From Chthoniobacteraceae bacterium (GTDB lineage: Bacteria > Verrucomicrobiota > Verrucomicrobiia > Chthoniobacterales > Chthoniobacteraceae): 62,262 nt of DNA. The notes below the pieces were generated by a model. It worked only from the letters and a program-made list of their open reading frames with translations, was not told where the DNA came from and did no database searches. The stretch lies in NCBI GenBank assembly GCA_947476255.1, contig CANJPY010000016.1, positions 1 to 62,262 on the forward strand, in the 5' to 3' direction. Positions within the stretch are counted from its first letter, which is position 1. Each line of letters opens with the position of its first letter. Below are positions 15,311 through 23,724 of the stretch, piece after piece. A program made the translations under genes and the position numbers.

Positions 15311-17263
15311 TCAATACCCTAGCTTTCTGCGTCCTTCCACGGTGATGCGATTGGCCGTCCACGCGGGATCCCAGACTTGTTCCACCACCACGTCTCGGAC
15401 TCCCGGCACCCTAAGCAACACCTCACGCACTGGAGCTTTGTTTCCGCCGCCACCGTCGGAAAGATAATCAAGCCGGGGACGCCCATGGTGCGGCATTGCC
15501 ATCAGCACATGCACCACATCCGCGCGGATGCGTATGTCATAAATCAGCCCCAACTCCACCACACTGGGTCTTGTCGTGTAAAGCTGCTCGTCCCGACACT
15601 CCTCCAGAGCCTTCCATAGCAGCGCCTTCGCAACCTGGCTGTCGCCGGCCTCCCCCGCCCTCGCGAGCCTGCCCCTGCGTTCCGTGAACCCCTGCAAGGC
15701 CGTTTCCGGCAGCGGCGCGCAGCTCACTTTGAGCGGGCTCAGGAGCTTGCGCCGGATCGACTCAAACTCCCGACCGCCCTCCTTCTCGGGAAAAGGGAGG
15801 GTCAGATACGCATTTTTTTGATGCAGGGATGCACCTGCCTTCAACGTTGTGTTTCTGTAAAGCGCCCTGCTCCAAAGCTGTCCATGTCCTTTATAAAAAA
15901 GACTCGGCGAACCGGGATTTTTGAGCGGGGGCGCATTCGTGGCGGTGTGCTCCAGGAAAAGCCCGAGAAACGCGTCTCGTGTGGACTTGTGGAAAAAACC
16001 AACAGCCTGCAACTCCTCGTTCAAGGCCGCCTCCACAGGGCCCGTCCGCAAGCGGCCATCGTTTGGAATCCACATTGTGTCCGTGAAAGACATTCCCGAA
16101 AACACCCACTCGTCATCCCTCAAATAGCTGATCTCAAGGTCTTGCAGCACGTCCATCGTCCCCGTCTTCAGAAACCACGGTGTGCCGGAATAAAAGGTGT
16201 ATTCCGTACTCACGTGTATCCGGCTCGGGGTGAACACGGGATGCAGGGGGGAACTTGGAAACCCCCAGCGCCGAATTTTCAAGGATAAGGGCCCGCGAAT
16301 GACTTCATAACTGGGCGTCTCGGGCCAGTTGTTGATGCGCATCTTTTGAAAGCCGCCAGCCGTCACATAGTCATAGGCCCAGTCGATCCCGGGAGCCTCT
16401 CCGTGGCCCACTCCCCCTGCAAACAGCTCCAGTCCATGCTCCCTTTTGTAACCCAGACGGGTCAACTGCCCGATGCTCTTTGAGAGCGAGGCGCGGAAAA
16501 ACTCATTTTCAATTTCCAACCCCAGTCCTTCACCCTGCACCTTCAAGTCGGTGCTGTATGCGGGCCGTTCGGCTTCGGGATTCCCATGAAAAACCAGCCA
16601 GTGTGTCTTCTGCTGCTTTTTCTGATCTGCCAGCAACGTAATCCGGCACAACCGCTCCCCCCCTCGCAAAATCTCCTCGCTCACCTGGCTGCGCACCTCG
16701 CGCAAACTTCCATTTTCAATCCGCGCCACGCGGAGCTCGCGCCCCAGATCCACGGTATGCTCGGCCTGAAACGCCGCCACAAACTCCACCGGTTCCTGAA
16801 GGCGATCCTCCCCCGCAGTCTCCTCAAGCGTGAGAGGTGTTACATACGACCAGCCTGCCGCCCACTCCCGCCACACCGCAGGCAGCGTTGTCACGGGCAC
16901 CGATGCGGAGGCCGGCAACAAGGGTTCACCGATAGAGGCCCCCTGTTGCTCCTCGAACTGCAGCGTTTGCTTCATCGACGCCAAAATCGACTGCGCCAGA
17001 CGGAAGTTTTTCTGCGCGTACGCTCTCTCCAAATGTCTGCCTTTTTGCGCCACCGAATCCGTACGATCCGCATAAGTTTTTTCCCCGAGCCCTGCCGCTT
17101 TTGCCTCGGCTCCCTGATTTTGCGAGGGAGCTCCTGTCACTTTGTCCTGCGCCGCACAATTTCCCACGGACCAAACGGCGGCCCAAAAAGCCATGAGCCA
17201 AACGCCACGTCTTTGCCCCTTCTGTTTGCGCTGGTGGGATTCAAGGGCACGCCGTCCTGTCAT
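15311..17263 (-). CDS. Exported protein with a large beta-rich domain and a C-terminal DUF59/MIP18-like domain
   Basis: About 650 residues from the chosen Met at 17263, which places a signal peptide (LMAFWAAVWSVGNCAAQ) near the N terminus; the frame stays open to 17455. The central 450 residues (EFFRASLSKSIGQLTRLGY, HVSTEYTFYSGTPWFLKTG) look like a carbohydrate-active beta-sandwich or mutarotase/lyase fold, but I cannot name the family. The last 105 residues match DUF59/SufT-like metal-sulfur assembly proteins (VVELGLIYDIRI, then LLRVPGVRDVVVEQVWDPAW). The conserved Cys region is replaced by a His/Gly-rich loop (AMPHHGRPRLDY) with no Cys. An exported DUF59 domain is odd, since the family normally acts in the cytoplasm. 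It follows the CotH-VTC-DUF4956 genes. Confidence 0.65.
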   Translation of the reverse strand: MTGRRALESHQRKQKGQRRGVWLMAFWAAVWSVGNCAAQDKVTGAPSQNQGAEAKAAGLGEKTYADRTDSVAQKGRHLERAYAQKNFRLAQSILASMKQTLQFEEQQGASIGEPLLPASASVPVTTLPAVWREWAAGWSYVTPLTLEETAGEDRLQEPVEFVAAFQAEHTVDLGRELRVARIENGSLREVRSQVSEEILRGGERLCRITLLADQKKQQKTHWLVFHGNPEAERPAYSTDLKVQGEGLGLEIENEFFRASLSKSIGQLTRLGYKREHGLELFAGGVGHGEAPGIDWAYDYVTAGGFQKMRINNWPETPSYEVIRGPLSLKIRRWGFPSSPLHPVFTPSRIHVSTEYTFYSGTPWFLKTGTMDVLQDLEISYLRDDEWVFSGMSFTDTMWIPNDGRLRTGPVEAALNEELQAVGFFHKSTRDAFLGLFLEHTATNAPPLKNPGSPSLFYKGHGQLWSRALYRNTTLKAGASLHQKNAYLTLPFPEKEGGREFESIRRKLLSPLKVSCAPLPETALQGFTERRGRLARAGEAGDSQVAKALLWKALEECRDEQLYTTRPSVVELGLIYDIRIRADVVHVLMAMPHHGRPRLDYLSDGGGGNKAPVREVLLRVPGVRDVVVEQVWDPAWTANRITVEGRRKLGY

Positions 17264-17496
17264 CACCCACGCTTTAACCAAGATTGAAGAAACACGCTTC
17301 CCAGGTTTGCTCAAACTGGCGCTTCCACCGCGCCGAAGCGGTTCCAAAAACATCAATTGTTTGATCATAGATACGCATTCAGAGGTGCCCCAACAAGGAC
17401 ACGAGCCATCCCACGAATTCTCACGCCGGTCTTGAACACATCTCCGCGGCTCCACCCTCGGACCACCACCGTTTTTAATGCCTGCTTCATGACCTC

Positions 17497-18216
17497 CTAG
17501 TCCGAGAGGAGATTGTTTCCAGCTGGCGTCAAAAGAATGCGGTTGTTGGCGTTGAGCGTCTGGAGCTTTTGCAGGAAACCACTGATCTGTTGAGAGTCGC
17601 GAAGGATGATCGCGAACCGCAGTTCGGTCATCAGGCCGGCTTGAACCGTTTCAACGGAATCAAGCTGGTGGAAGGTCAGGAACTCTTTAAACGCCTCGTT
17701 AAAGACGCTGGCGTAATCGATGTGATTGTTCACGCGCACACGCAACACGTGCGAGACGCGCCTTGGAGCAAAAGCATCCATCTTCGAAAGCAGGCCAACG
17801 AGAGCGCAAAGGATCGGGGTGGTGAGAGACGCCAGAGCATAAGCGCCCGCCCCCACGGCAAGACCGGTGGCCATGGCCATGAAGATAAAGCCGATGTCAC
17901 GCGCCTGTCCCACGGAACTTCGGAAGCGGATGATGGAAAAAGCGGCGAACATTCCGAAGGCCGTGGACTGACTTCCCCGGACAACCATGATGACAACGGT
18001 CACAACCGTGCCCAAGAGAAGGAGGGTGTGGACATAGTCCTGAGAGTATTTGGTGCCGCGATAGGTGCGCTTATAGACGTAAGCGATGAGGCAGTTGAGG
18101 ACAAAGCTCAGTGCCAGCGCGAACAGCACTTCGGAAGCGGAGGCGTGCTCCGTGCCAGACGGGTTGATTGAATGGAACAGGTTTTGAAAGAAATCGGTTG
18201 GGGCTTGGTTGTCCAT
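17497..18216 (-). CDS. DUF4956 family membrane protein
   Basis: A 239-residue protein with hydrophobic segments around 30-48, 61-80, 85-115 and 120-140, then a soluble C-terminal domain. The segment FGMFAAFSIIRFRSSVGQARDIGFIFMA is characteristic of DUF4956. It lies 23 bp downstream of the VTC gene. The VTC-DUF4956 pairing recurs in bacteria, which suggests the membrane protein anchors or forms a channel for the polymer made by the VTC domain, by analogy with the fused membrane part of yeast VTC. That role is inference. Confidence 0.88.
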   Translation of the reverse strand: MDNQAPTDFFQNLFHSINPSGTEHASASEVLFALALSFVLNCLIAYVYKRTYRGTKYSQDYVHTLLLLGTVVTVVIMVVRGSQSTAFGMFAAFSIIRFRSSVGQARDIGFIFMAMATGLAVGAGAYALASLTTPILCALVGLLSKMDAFAPRRVSHVLRVRVNNHIDYASVFNEAFKEFLTFHQLDSVETVQAGLMTELRFAIILRDSQQISGFLQKLQTLNANNRILLTPAGNNLLSD

Positions 18217-18239
18217 GAAAGGGGAGGAGAAAGGTAAAC

Positions 18240-18995
18240 TCAGGAGAGGGTGGCTGCAATTTCAGGAAGAGAGCCCAAGGCGTGGCAGTATTTACTGAAA
18301 CTCGTGGGCTGAATTTGCTGCCTGCCAAGAAAAGTAGAGAGCGAGTACGGCATGGCTCCATGCCCCTTGATCTCGAGAATCCGCTGCCCTTCAGCAAGCA
18401 GAGAAGTCGAAAAGCGGGAGTCATCGGGCTCTGGCACCAGCAGCTCAAAGCGGTGCTGGACGGCGTCATCGAAAGTGATGCGCAGCGGTTCCTCCAAGGG
18501 TGCGCGCTCGTCGGGGAGAGAAGCCATCGCGAAAGCCGTACGCCTGTAGCGCACGACACAACGCGGCTCAAAACGTTCAATGTGCACCATGCGCCGCACT
18601 TGTTCGACGACCTGCACGGCCTCGCGGGGCACTGGCGTCGCAGAAGCTTGTCCGGAAGCCAGTCCAAGGGCGTTTGAAAGATCGGTCTGAAACCGGTGCT
18701 TGACGCCTTTTCCGTCGATCTTGCATTTGATCTCAAGGAACGCGGAGGGCGAAATCGTGCCGTCTTTGGAACCATACACCCGCACCCTCAGTTTACGCCT
18801 GCTGGGCAACCGCCGCCATGCCTCCCAATAACAGTCCATGTCCGGGGTGTCGTAGTACAGACTGACCACGGGATAGACGCCGGAGGGCCCGCCCTGCGTG
18901 TCGGGGCGCAAACAGGAACCGAACGCCCTGAGAAAAGCCTCGCTCTGGTCCTGGCCGAGGACAAACTTAAATTCAAAGCGTTCAGAGATTTCCAT
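18240..18995 (-). CDS. VTC-domain polyphosphate polymerase-like protein
   Basis: A 251-residue protein that is essentially one VTC domain. The N-terminal RFEFKFVL motif, YPVVSLYYDTPD (41-52), the basic strand RKLRVRVYG (67-75), FLEIKCKIDGKGVKHR (87-102) and the late LEIKGHGAMPYSL strand line the tunnel that in VTC4 makes polyphosphate from ATP. Key Lys, Arg and Glu positions appear intact. The start lies 3 bp after the CotH stop codon, so translation is probably coupled. The true polymer or substrate in bacteria with CotH neighbours is not established. Confidence 0.88.
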   Translation of the reverse strand: MEISERFEFKFVLGQDQSEAFLRAFGSCLRPDTQGGPSGVYPVVSLYYDTPDMDCYWEAWRRLPSRRKLRVRVYGSKDGTISPSAFLEIKCKIDGKGVKHRFQTDLSNALGLASGQASATPVPREAVQVVEQVRRMVHIERFEPRCVVRYRRTAFAMASLPDERAPLEEPLRITFDDAVQHRFELLVPEPDDSRFSTSLLAEGQRILEIKGHGAMPYSLSTFLGRQQIQPTSFSKYCHALGSLPEIAATLS

Positions 18996-18998
18996 ATC

Positions 18999-20852
18999 CT
19001 ATTGAATCCGGGTAAGACGCAGGGTTTTGCGGTCGATCCACAGCTCGCCAGCCTTGGCCCGAATCTCGGCGACCAAAATGTGTTCGCTCCCTGCCGATTC
19101 AAATTCGTAGGCAACCTTGGTCCAAGGCAGGTTTCCCTCGAACGCATTCTTTCCCTGCCGGCTCCCTCCAGAAATCCGCAGCCCGACCCCCTCGCCCGAG
19201 GGATCGGAAATTTTTTCAACGGCGTTTGCGCGGATCTCCGCCTCGAAGCGGAAAACCCCCTTGGGCAAAAAGATTGGAAGGCGCCAAGACCCCTTGGCCT
19301 CGCCTTTGGCTTTCACGTGCAGGCACTGGCGGTTTTCAAAGGTGGGTTGGTCACCTTCAGAGTTCTCGTTCTGGGAAACCCATTCCAGAGGCGCTAGGTC
19401 CACGACAGGAGATTTCTCAAACTTTTTGGCCGGATTCTCCGCTTTAAGCTGGGTGCGTATCGCTTCAATGCGTGCACGGATACGGTCCCTCGACTGGGGA
19501 ATGAGAGGTTCGTAGGAGGTCGCCGCTTGGGGATTTACAACGGCCAGCGCCTTCTTCAGGCGCTGCCCGGTTTGCTCGGCCTTCTCGGGCCATTCCCCTT
19601 TAAAGAGCACATTCTCGCACACCTCACGGAGAACAACGTCATAGCGCGCGCGCACCTCGGGCTTACGCCAGAGAATGGCTCCCACGGAAGCTTGGGGCGC
19701 CTTCCAAAGGTTCCAATTCGTTTCTCCAAACATCTGATCCATGCCGTGAAGGAAAAAATGGAACCGGCCAGTGTCTGGATTCTCATAGACTCTATAGTTG
19801 TTCCGGTTGAAGGAATAACCGTCCCGGTGGCAAAGGATGTTTTCGAGTGCCACGTAGCGAATATACGCTTCTACATCCACACTTTGTGCCAACAGCGCGA
19901 TTTGACGTGCCGGATCAGGCTCCGCAATGGCTTTAAGAAGCTCTCCCAGACGTTCCTGGTGCTCCTCGTCGCCGCGATCCAACTCCATCTCCTTCCTGAG
20001 GTCGGCACAAAAGCCTCCATCATAAAGATTCCCATCGGTACGCACGAAAAACGCACCGATCAGCTCGTCTCGAAAACCTTCCTTGAGCACGTAGGTGCCA
20101 AGATACTTTCCATTCAAAGAAACGATCGCATGGGTGCAGCGGGAAGCGGGCACCCCCGCTTTTCTGGCAATGCGTCCGCTGATGAGTTCGTTCAGAGCCG
20201 TGCCGTCCTGATTGCAGTTGTTGAGCTGAAATTTGGAAAGACCGTGAAAGCGCTCCTTCCCCTTGAACTTGGCGGTGTTGATGGAAAAGCCGGGGCGGTC
20301 GTCGATGGGTTTAAAACTGCCCACGGAGCCCTTGAGTTTGATACCCACATTCGAAACAGTTGCACCGCCCTGCTCTTCAATGGTGGCTTTGACATACTCG
20401 CGGGGTTGTTTACGCAGCTTTTCGATCCCCTCGTCGGTGATCCGGATCTTCACCACGGGAATCAGTCCCGCAAACAATGCGTCCTCATTTTCAATGTCCT
20501 TGGGGGTGGCCGCCTTCTTCTGTATGGCCACCGCATCCATGGGAACCCAAACCGCAATCAGACGCCCCCCCTGCTCGACACCGACAAAGACTTGTTTTGA
20601 GGCGGCGCGCACCTCCAAGACCCGGAATGCCTCCCCTTCCTCGCCGGTGCGAAGAGTTTTATCGAGAAACCGTAACGGTTCGTTTCGAGTGAGTTCCACG
20701 GTCATCCCGGGCGCAATCGCAGTGGTTGGGGATGCGGCCGTTTTGGAAACCGTCTCGGCCGCTATACCGTGGGGATAAGACGAAAAAAGAAGACTCCACG
20801 CGATGAGCAGTCTCAGTACGCAAGATTGAGGTAACCAGCATGGCAGCGGCAT
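18999..20852 (-). CDS. CotH-family secreted kinase with a C-terminal jelly-roll-like domain
   Basis: A 617-residue protein with a signal peptide (LLIAWSLLFSSYPHGIAA), a short SH3-like part (about 50-110) and a CotH kinase fold: IKLKGSVGS (171-179), LNNCNQDGTALNELI (210-224), the Lys/Glu segment YLGTYVLKEGF (250-260) and the metal-binding HGMDQMFGE (369-377). CotH proteins phosphorylate secreted proteins, such as spore coat proteins in Bacillus. The last 120 residues resemble a carbohydrate-binding beta-sandwich. It is first in a minus-strand operon with VTC and DUF4956 genes, so a kinase, a nucleotide-dependent polymerase and a membrane partner are made together. Confidence 0.88.
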   Translation of the reverse strand: MPLPCWLPQSCVLRLLIAWSLLFSSYPHGIAAETVSKTAASPTTAIAPGMTVELTRNEPLRFLDKTLRTGEEGEAFRVLEVRAASKQVFVGVEQGGRLIAVWVPMDAVAIQKKAATPKDIENEDALFAGLIPVVKIRITDEGIEKLRKQPREYVKATIEEQGGATVSNVGIKLKGSVGSFKPIDDRPGFSINTAKFKGKERFHGLSKFQLNNCNQDGTALNELISGRIARKAGVPASRCTHAIVSLNGKYLGTYVLKEGFRDELIGAFFVRTDGNLYDGGFCADLRKEMELDRGDEEHQERLGELLKAIAEPDPARQIALLAQSVDVEAYIRYVALENILCHRDGYSFNRNNYRVYENPDTGRFHFFLHGMDQMFGETNWNLWKAPQASVGAILWRKPEVRARYDVVLREVCENVLFKGEWPEKAEQTGQRLKKALAVVNPQAATSYEPLIPQSRDRIRARIEAIRTQLKAENPAKKFEKSPVVDLAPLEWVSQNENSEGDQPTFENRQCLHVKAKGEAKGSWRLPIFLPKGVFRFEAEIRANAVEKISDPSGEGVGLRISGGSRQGKNAFEGNLPWTKVAYEFESAGSEHILVAEIRAKAGELWIDRKTLRLTRIQ

Positions 20853-21277
20853 CAGAAAGGAGTAGGGTCAGGACATCGTTTCCCTACTCCGAAAAGCTCG
20901 CAGGCGCGGATGTCCACGATGTAAGCAGGACACCTCCAGGCGCGTTCACCGGAAAATGGCTTTCCAGCAGAGGGGAATACACTTCGGGATACACTAGTCA
21001 TTCAGTCTACTCAATAAAATCCTGAGTTTATCCCCCTTCTCCCGTGAGGTGAATCAGCCAGCCCTTGCCCCTGTCGCGAGTACGAACAAAAGCGTTCCCC
21101 ACCCCACCTCCGCTCCGTCCCATAAAATGCTTCGCTACGCCTGAATAGGATGGAATTGACTCTGTCACAGCCCTTAGGATCACGACTCTCCCAGAGCCAG
21201 ACCTCCCCGCGCCGTCCATGCCAGGTTCGCCAGACCCTTGTTTGCCGCCGCGAGGGTCTCTCCCGAATCACTTTCCC
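20853..21277. other. Intergenic region between divergent CotH and DUF885 genes
   Basis: 425 bp with no supported gene. A 9-bp inverted repeat, GGAGTAGGG at 20859-20867 and CCCTACTCC at 20882-20890, lies directly upstream of the CotH start and could be an operator or part of a 5' hairpin. Promoters for both divergent genes must be here but none is clear by eye. Confidence 0.5.
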
Positions 21278-23125
21278 ATGACACACTCTCGTTTCGCCTG
21301 CCTTGCCTCGCTACTCCTCGTCGCTCTCGCGCCCATGCCGGCACGCGCAGAGGTGCCATCGCTTCCATCGCTCATTGCCCAATTCGAAGCCGACCAGCGT
21401 CTGCTCGGAATTCACCTCGCGCTCGCAGCCGAATCCGAGGCGTCACTCGTGCAGCAGCGTGAACTCCTCCAACACTGGAGTCGCCGCATCGCGGACGTTC
21501 CTTTTACTCGGCTCCCCCACGACCAGCAGGTCGACGCCCTCCTCCTCCAAAACGAACTCAAGGCCACCCTCCTCCAACTCGACACCCGCACCGAACGCCG
21601 CGCGGAACTCGCCCCCTGGCTGCCCTTCCAAGCCGCCATCAACAGTCTCACGGAAGCCCGCGTGCGCGGGGAACCCCTCGACCCGGAAAAAGCCGCTTCC
21701 CTGCTGGCTCCAGTCCCAAAAGCCATCAAGTCCGCGCGCGAAGCCCTCAAAGCGACCAAACAAAAAAAGGACGAAAAGAAAGAACCCGCTCCCAAACCGT
21801 CGGCCGAAACGCCCACCACTACAGAGGCCCTTCCTCCCCTCGCCCTGCCCACACCGTATCAGGCCCTCCTCGCCGCCGAGGCCACCGACGCGCTTGCTTC
21901 CAGCCTCAAACTTTGGTTCGACAATTATCAGGGCTTTCTCCCCGACTTCGCGTGGTGGGTCCGACAACCCCAGGAACAAACCGCAAAAGCCCTCACTGAA
22001 TACTCCAAGTACCTCCGCGAAGAGATCGCCGGGTTCAAGCCAGCCGCCAAGGACGCGGACGGGGCAGCGCAAAAATCTTCCGCCGCCGATGAAGAGGCCT
22101 CGGAGGAGCCACTCCTGGGCAAACCCATCGGTGAGGAAAGCCTCCAGCGCCAATTGGCCCTTGAGTTTATTCCCTACTCACCCGCAGAGCTCATCACGAT
22201 CGCGGAACGCGAGTTCGCCTGGTGTGAGGACCAAATGCGTGCCGCCTCCCGCGAACTCAAGCAGGGCGACGACTGGAAAAAGGCCCTCAAACAGGTCAAA
22301 CTCGAGCACGTCAAACCCGGCGAACAAGAGACTTTCGTGCGCGCCGAAGCCCGCCGTGCCACCGACTTTGTCAAAGAGCGCCAACTCGTCACCGTTCCCC
22401 CTCAGTGTGAACAATGGTGGGGCACCCGGATGCTCCTGCTTGCCGAACAACGCAGCATCCCTTACGCGGCGTATACAGGCCACGACATGCTCGTGGCCTT
22501 CGCCAGCGAAGCCATGAAACACGAGGACAAACTCATGTCCATGCGCGGCAACAACCGTGCCTTCACCCGCAACGTGGTCCCCCACGAAATCATCCCCGGG
22601 CACCATCTTCAGTGCTACATGGCGGCGCGCGAAAGGCCCTACCGCAGCCTCTTCAGCACCCCCTTCTTCGTCGAGGGCTGGTCTCTGTATTGGGAAATGC
22701 GCCTCTATTCCCTCCAGTACCAGGCCACTCCTGAAGACCGCATCGGCGCCCTTTTCTGGCGCATGCACCGCTGCGCGCGCATCATCGTCACTCTCAAGTA
22801 TCATCTCGGCCAAATGGAACCCGCGCAGATGGTGGATTTCCTCATTGAGCGTGTCGTCCACGAACGCTTCGGCGCCACCAGCGAAGTGCGCAGGTATATC
22901 CGCGGCAACTACAGCCCCCTCTACCAGTGCGGGTACATGCTCGGGGGCCTCCAGATCCTCGCCCTCCACCGCGAACTCGTGGCGTCCGGCAAATTCACCG
23001 AACAACAATTTCACGACGCGCTCCTCAAACTCGGCCCCATCCCCATCGAACTCGTCCGCGCCAGCCTCCTCCAGCAACCCCTCTCCCCAGACTTCAAGAC
23101 CCAGTGGCGCTTTGATACGCCCTAG
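21278..23125 (+). CDS. DUF885 family zinc metallopeptidase, exported
   Basis: A 615-residue protein of the DUF885 family. The HEIIPGHH motif starts near residue 436 and supplies zinc-binding His and a catalytic Glu; FVEGWSLYWEMRL follows with the likely third ligand. A signal peptide (CLASLLLVALAPMPARA) directly follows Met 21278, so I prefer this start to the open frame from 21218. Residues 165-195 form a Lys/Pro/Glu/Thr-rich linker that seems to be an insertion. The family contains periplasmic or extracellular peptidases of poorly known specificity. It is monocistronic as far as can be seen. Confidence 0.88.
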   Translation: MTHSRFACLASLLLVALAPMPARAEVPSLPSLIAQFEADQRLLGIHLALAAESEASLVQQRELLQHWSRRIADVPFTRLPHDQQVDALLLQNELKATLLQLDTRTERRAELAPWLPFQAAINSLTEARVRGEPLDPEKAASLLAPVPKAIKSAREALKATKQKKDEKKEPAPKPSAETPTTTEALPPLALPTPYQALLAAEATDALASSLKLWFDNYQGFLPDFAWWVRQPQEQTAKALTEYSKYLREEIAGFKPAAKDADGAAQKSSAADEEASEEPLLGKPIGEESLQRQLALEFIPYSPAELITIAEREFAWCEDQMRAASRELKQGDDWKKALKQVKLEHVKPGEQETFVRAEARRATDFVKERQLVTVPPQCEQWWGTRMLLLAEQRSIPYAAYTGHDMLVAFASEAMKHEDKLMSMRGNNRAFTRNVVPHEIIPGHHLQCYMAARERPYRSLFSTPFFVEGWSLYWEMRLYSLQYQATPEDRIGALFWRMHRCARIIVTLKYHLGQMEPAQMVDFLIERVVHERFGATSEVRRYIRGNYSPLYQCGYMLGGLQILALHRELVASGKFTEQQFHDALLKLGPIPIELVRASLLQQPLSPDFKTQWRFDTP

Positions 23126-23289
23126 GTCGCCTTCAAAGCTCTTTTGAAAGGGCAGGCTTCCGCAGCACGGTGATCCGCTGCGGGATAAATCACGACTTCT
23201 TGCGAACTGGGAACGATTCAGCTTCGGTGTAACGCATAAAGGCCGGGGGCAGAAGCGGGGGAACACCTCCTTTTTGCGAGTCCACACCA

Positions 23290-23724
23290 GTGTCAAGTGT
23301 GAGCTCTACCATTCATCAGTTGGTCACCCGGATTGTGGATTACGAGTCACGGCAATTGCCTGCACCTCTTACCCCCGCCGATTCTGCCATGCGCATCTGC
23401 GAAAAACTGCGCCTCCAACTCACCCCGCTGATCGGCACCGCCGGGTACCACGCTCTGATTACGCGCTCACTCGCACTTCTCACAAAGGACGAACCGTGGA
23501 ACGAGCATGTCCGCATACAACCCGATGGAGCAATCACGCTGACGCCACGCGTAGAAACACCGGCGCGGAACAATCTTCTTTTAAAGGATGCCGTTCCGAT
23601 CCCCGCTCAAATACTCACCCTCCTCGCCACGTTTATTGGGGAAGCCCTCGCTGTAAACCTAGCCCTCGAAATTTGGCCGCTTCCACCCACGGACGAGCCG
23701 AGCCCAACAAGACAGGCGAAATGA
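23290..23724 (+). CDS. Small protein of unknown function, first gene of the KaiC operon
   Basis: A 144-residue protein starting with GTG; a second GTG three codons later is possible. I do not recognise a family. It is probably soluble and mostly helical; the middle (DSAMRICEKLRLQLTPLIGTAGYHALITRSLALL) resembles a four-helix regulatory protein, and the C-terminal half has a hydrophobic stretch ILTLLATFIGEALAVNLALEIW. Its TGA overlaps the ATG of the KaiC-like gene, so the two are translationally coupled and probably work together. Confidence 0.75.
   Translation: MSSVSSTIHQLVTRIVDYESRQLPAPLTPADSAMRICEKLRLQLTPLIGTAGYHALITRSLALLTKDEPWNEHVRIQPDGAITLTPRVETPARNNLLLKDAVPIPAQILTLLATFIGEALAVNLALEIWPLPPTDEPSPTRQAK

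Noticed and set aside
21028-21219. 63-codon minus-strand frame in the CotH-DUF885 intergenic region
   Set aside because: Protein-like in places (VAKHFMGRSGGGVGNAF) but no start signal, no family and no partner; evidence too thin to call a gene.
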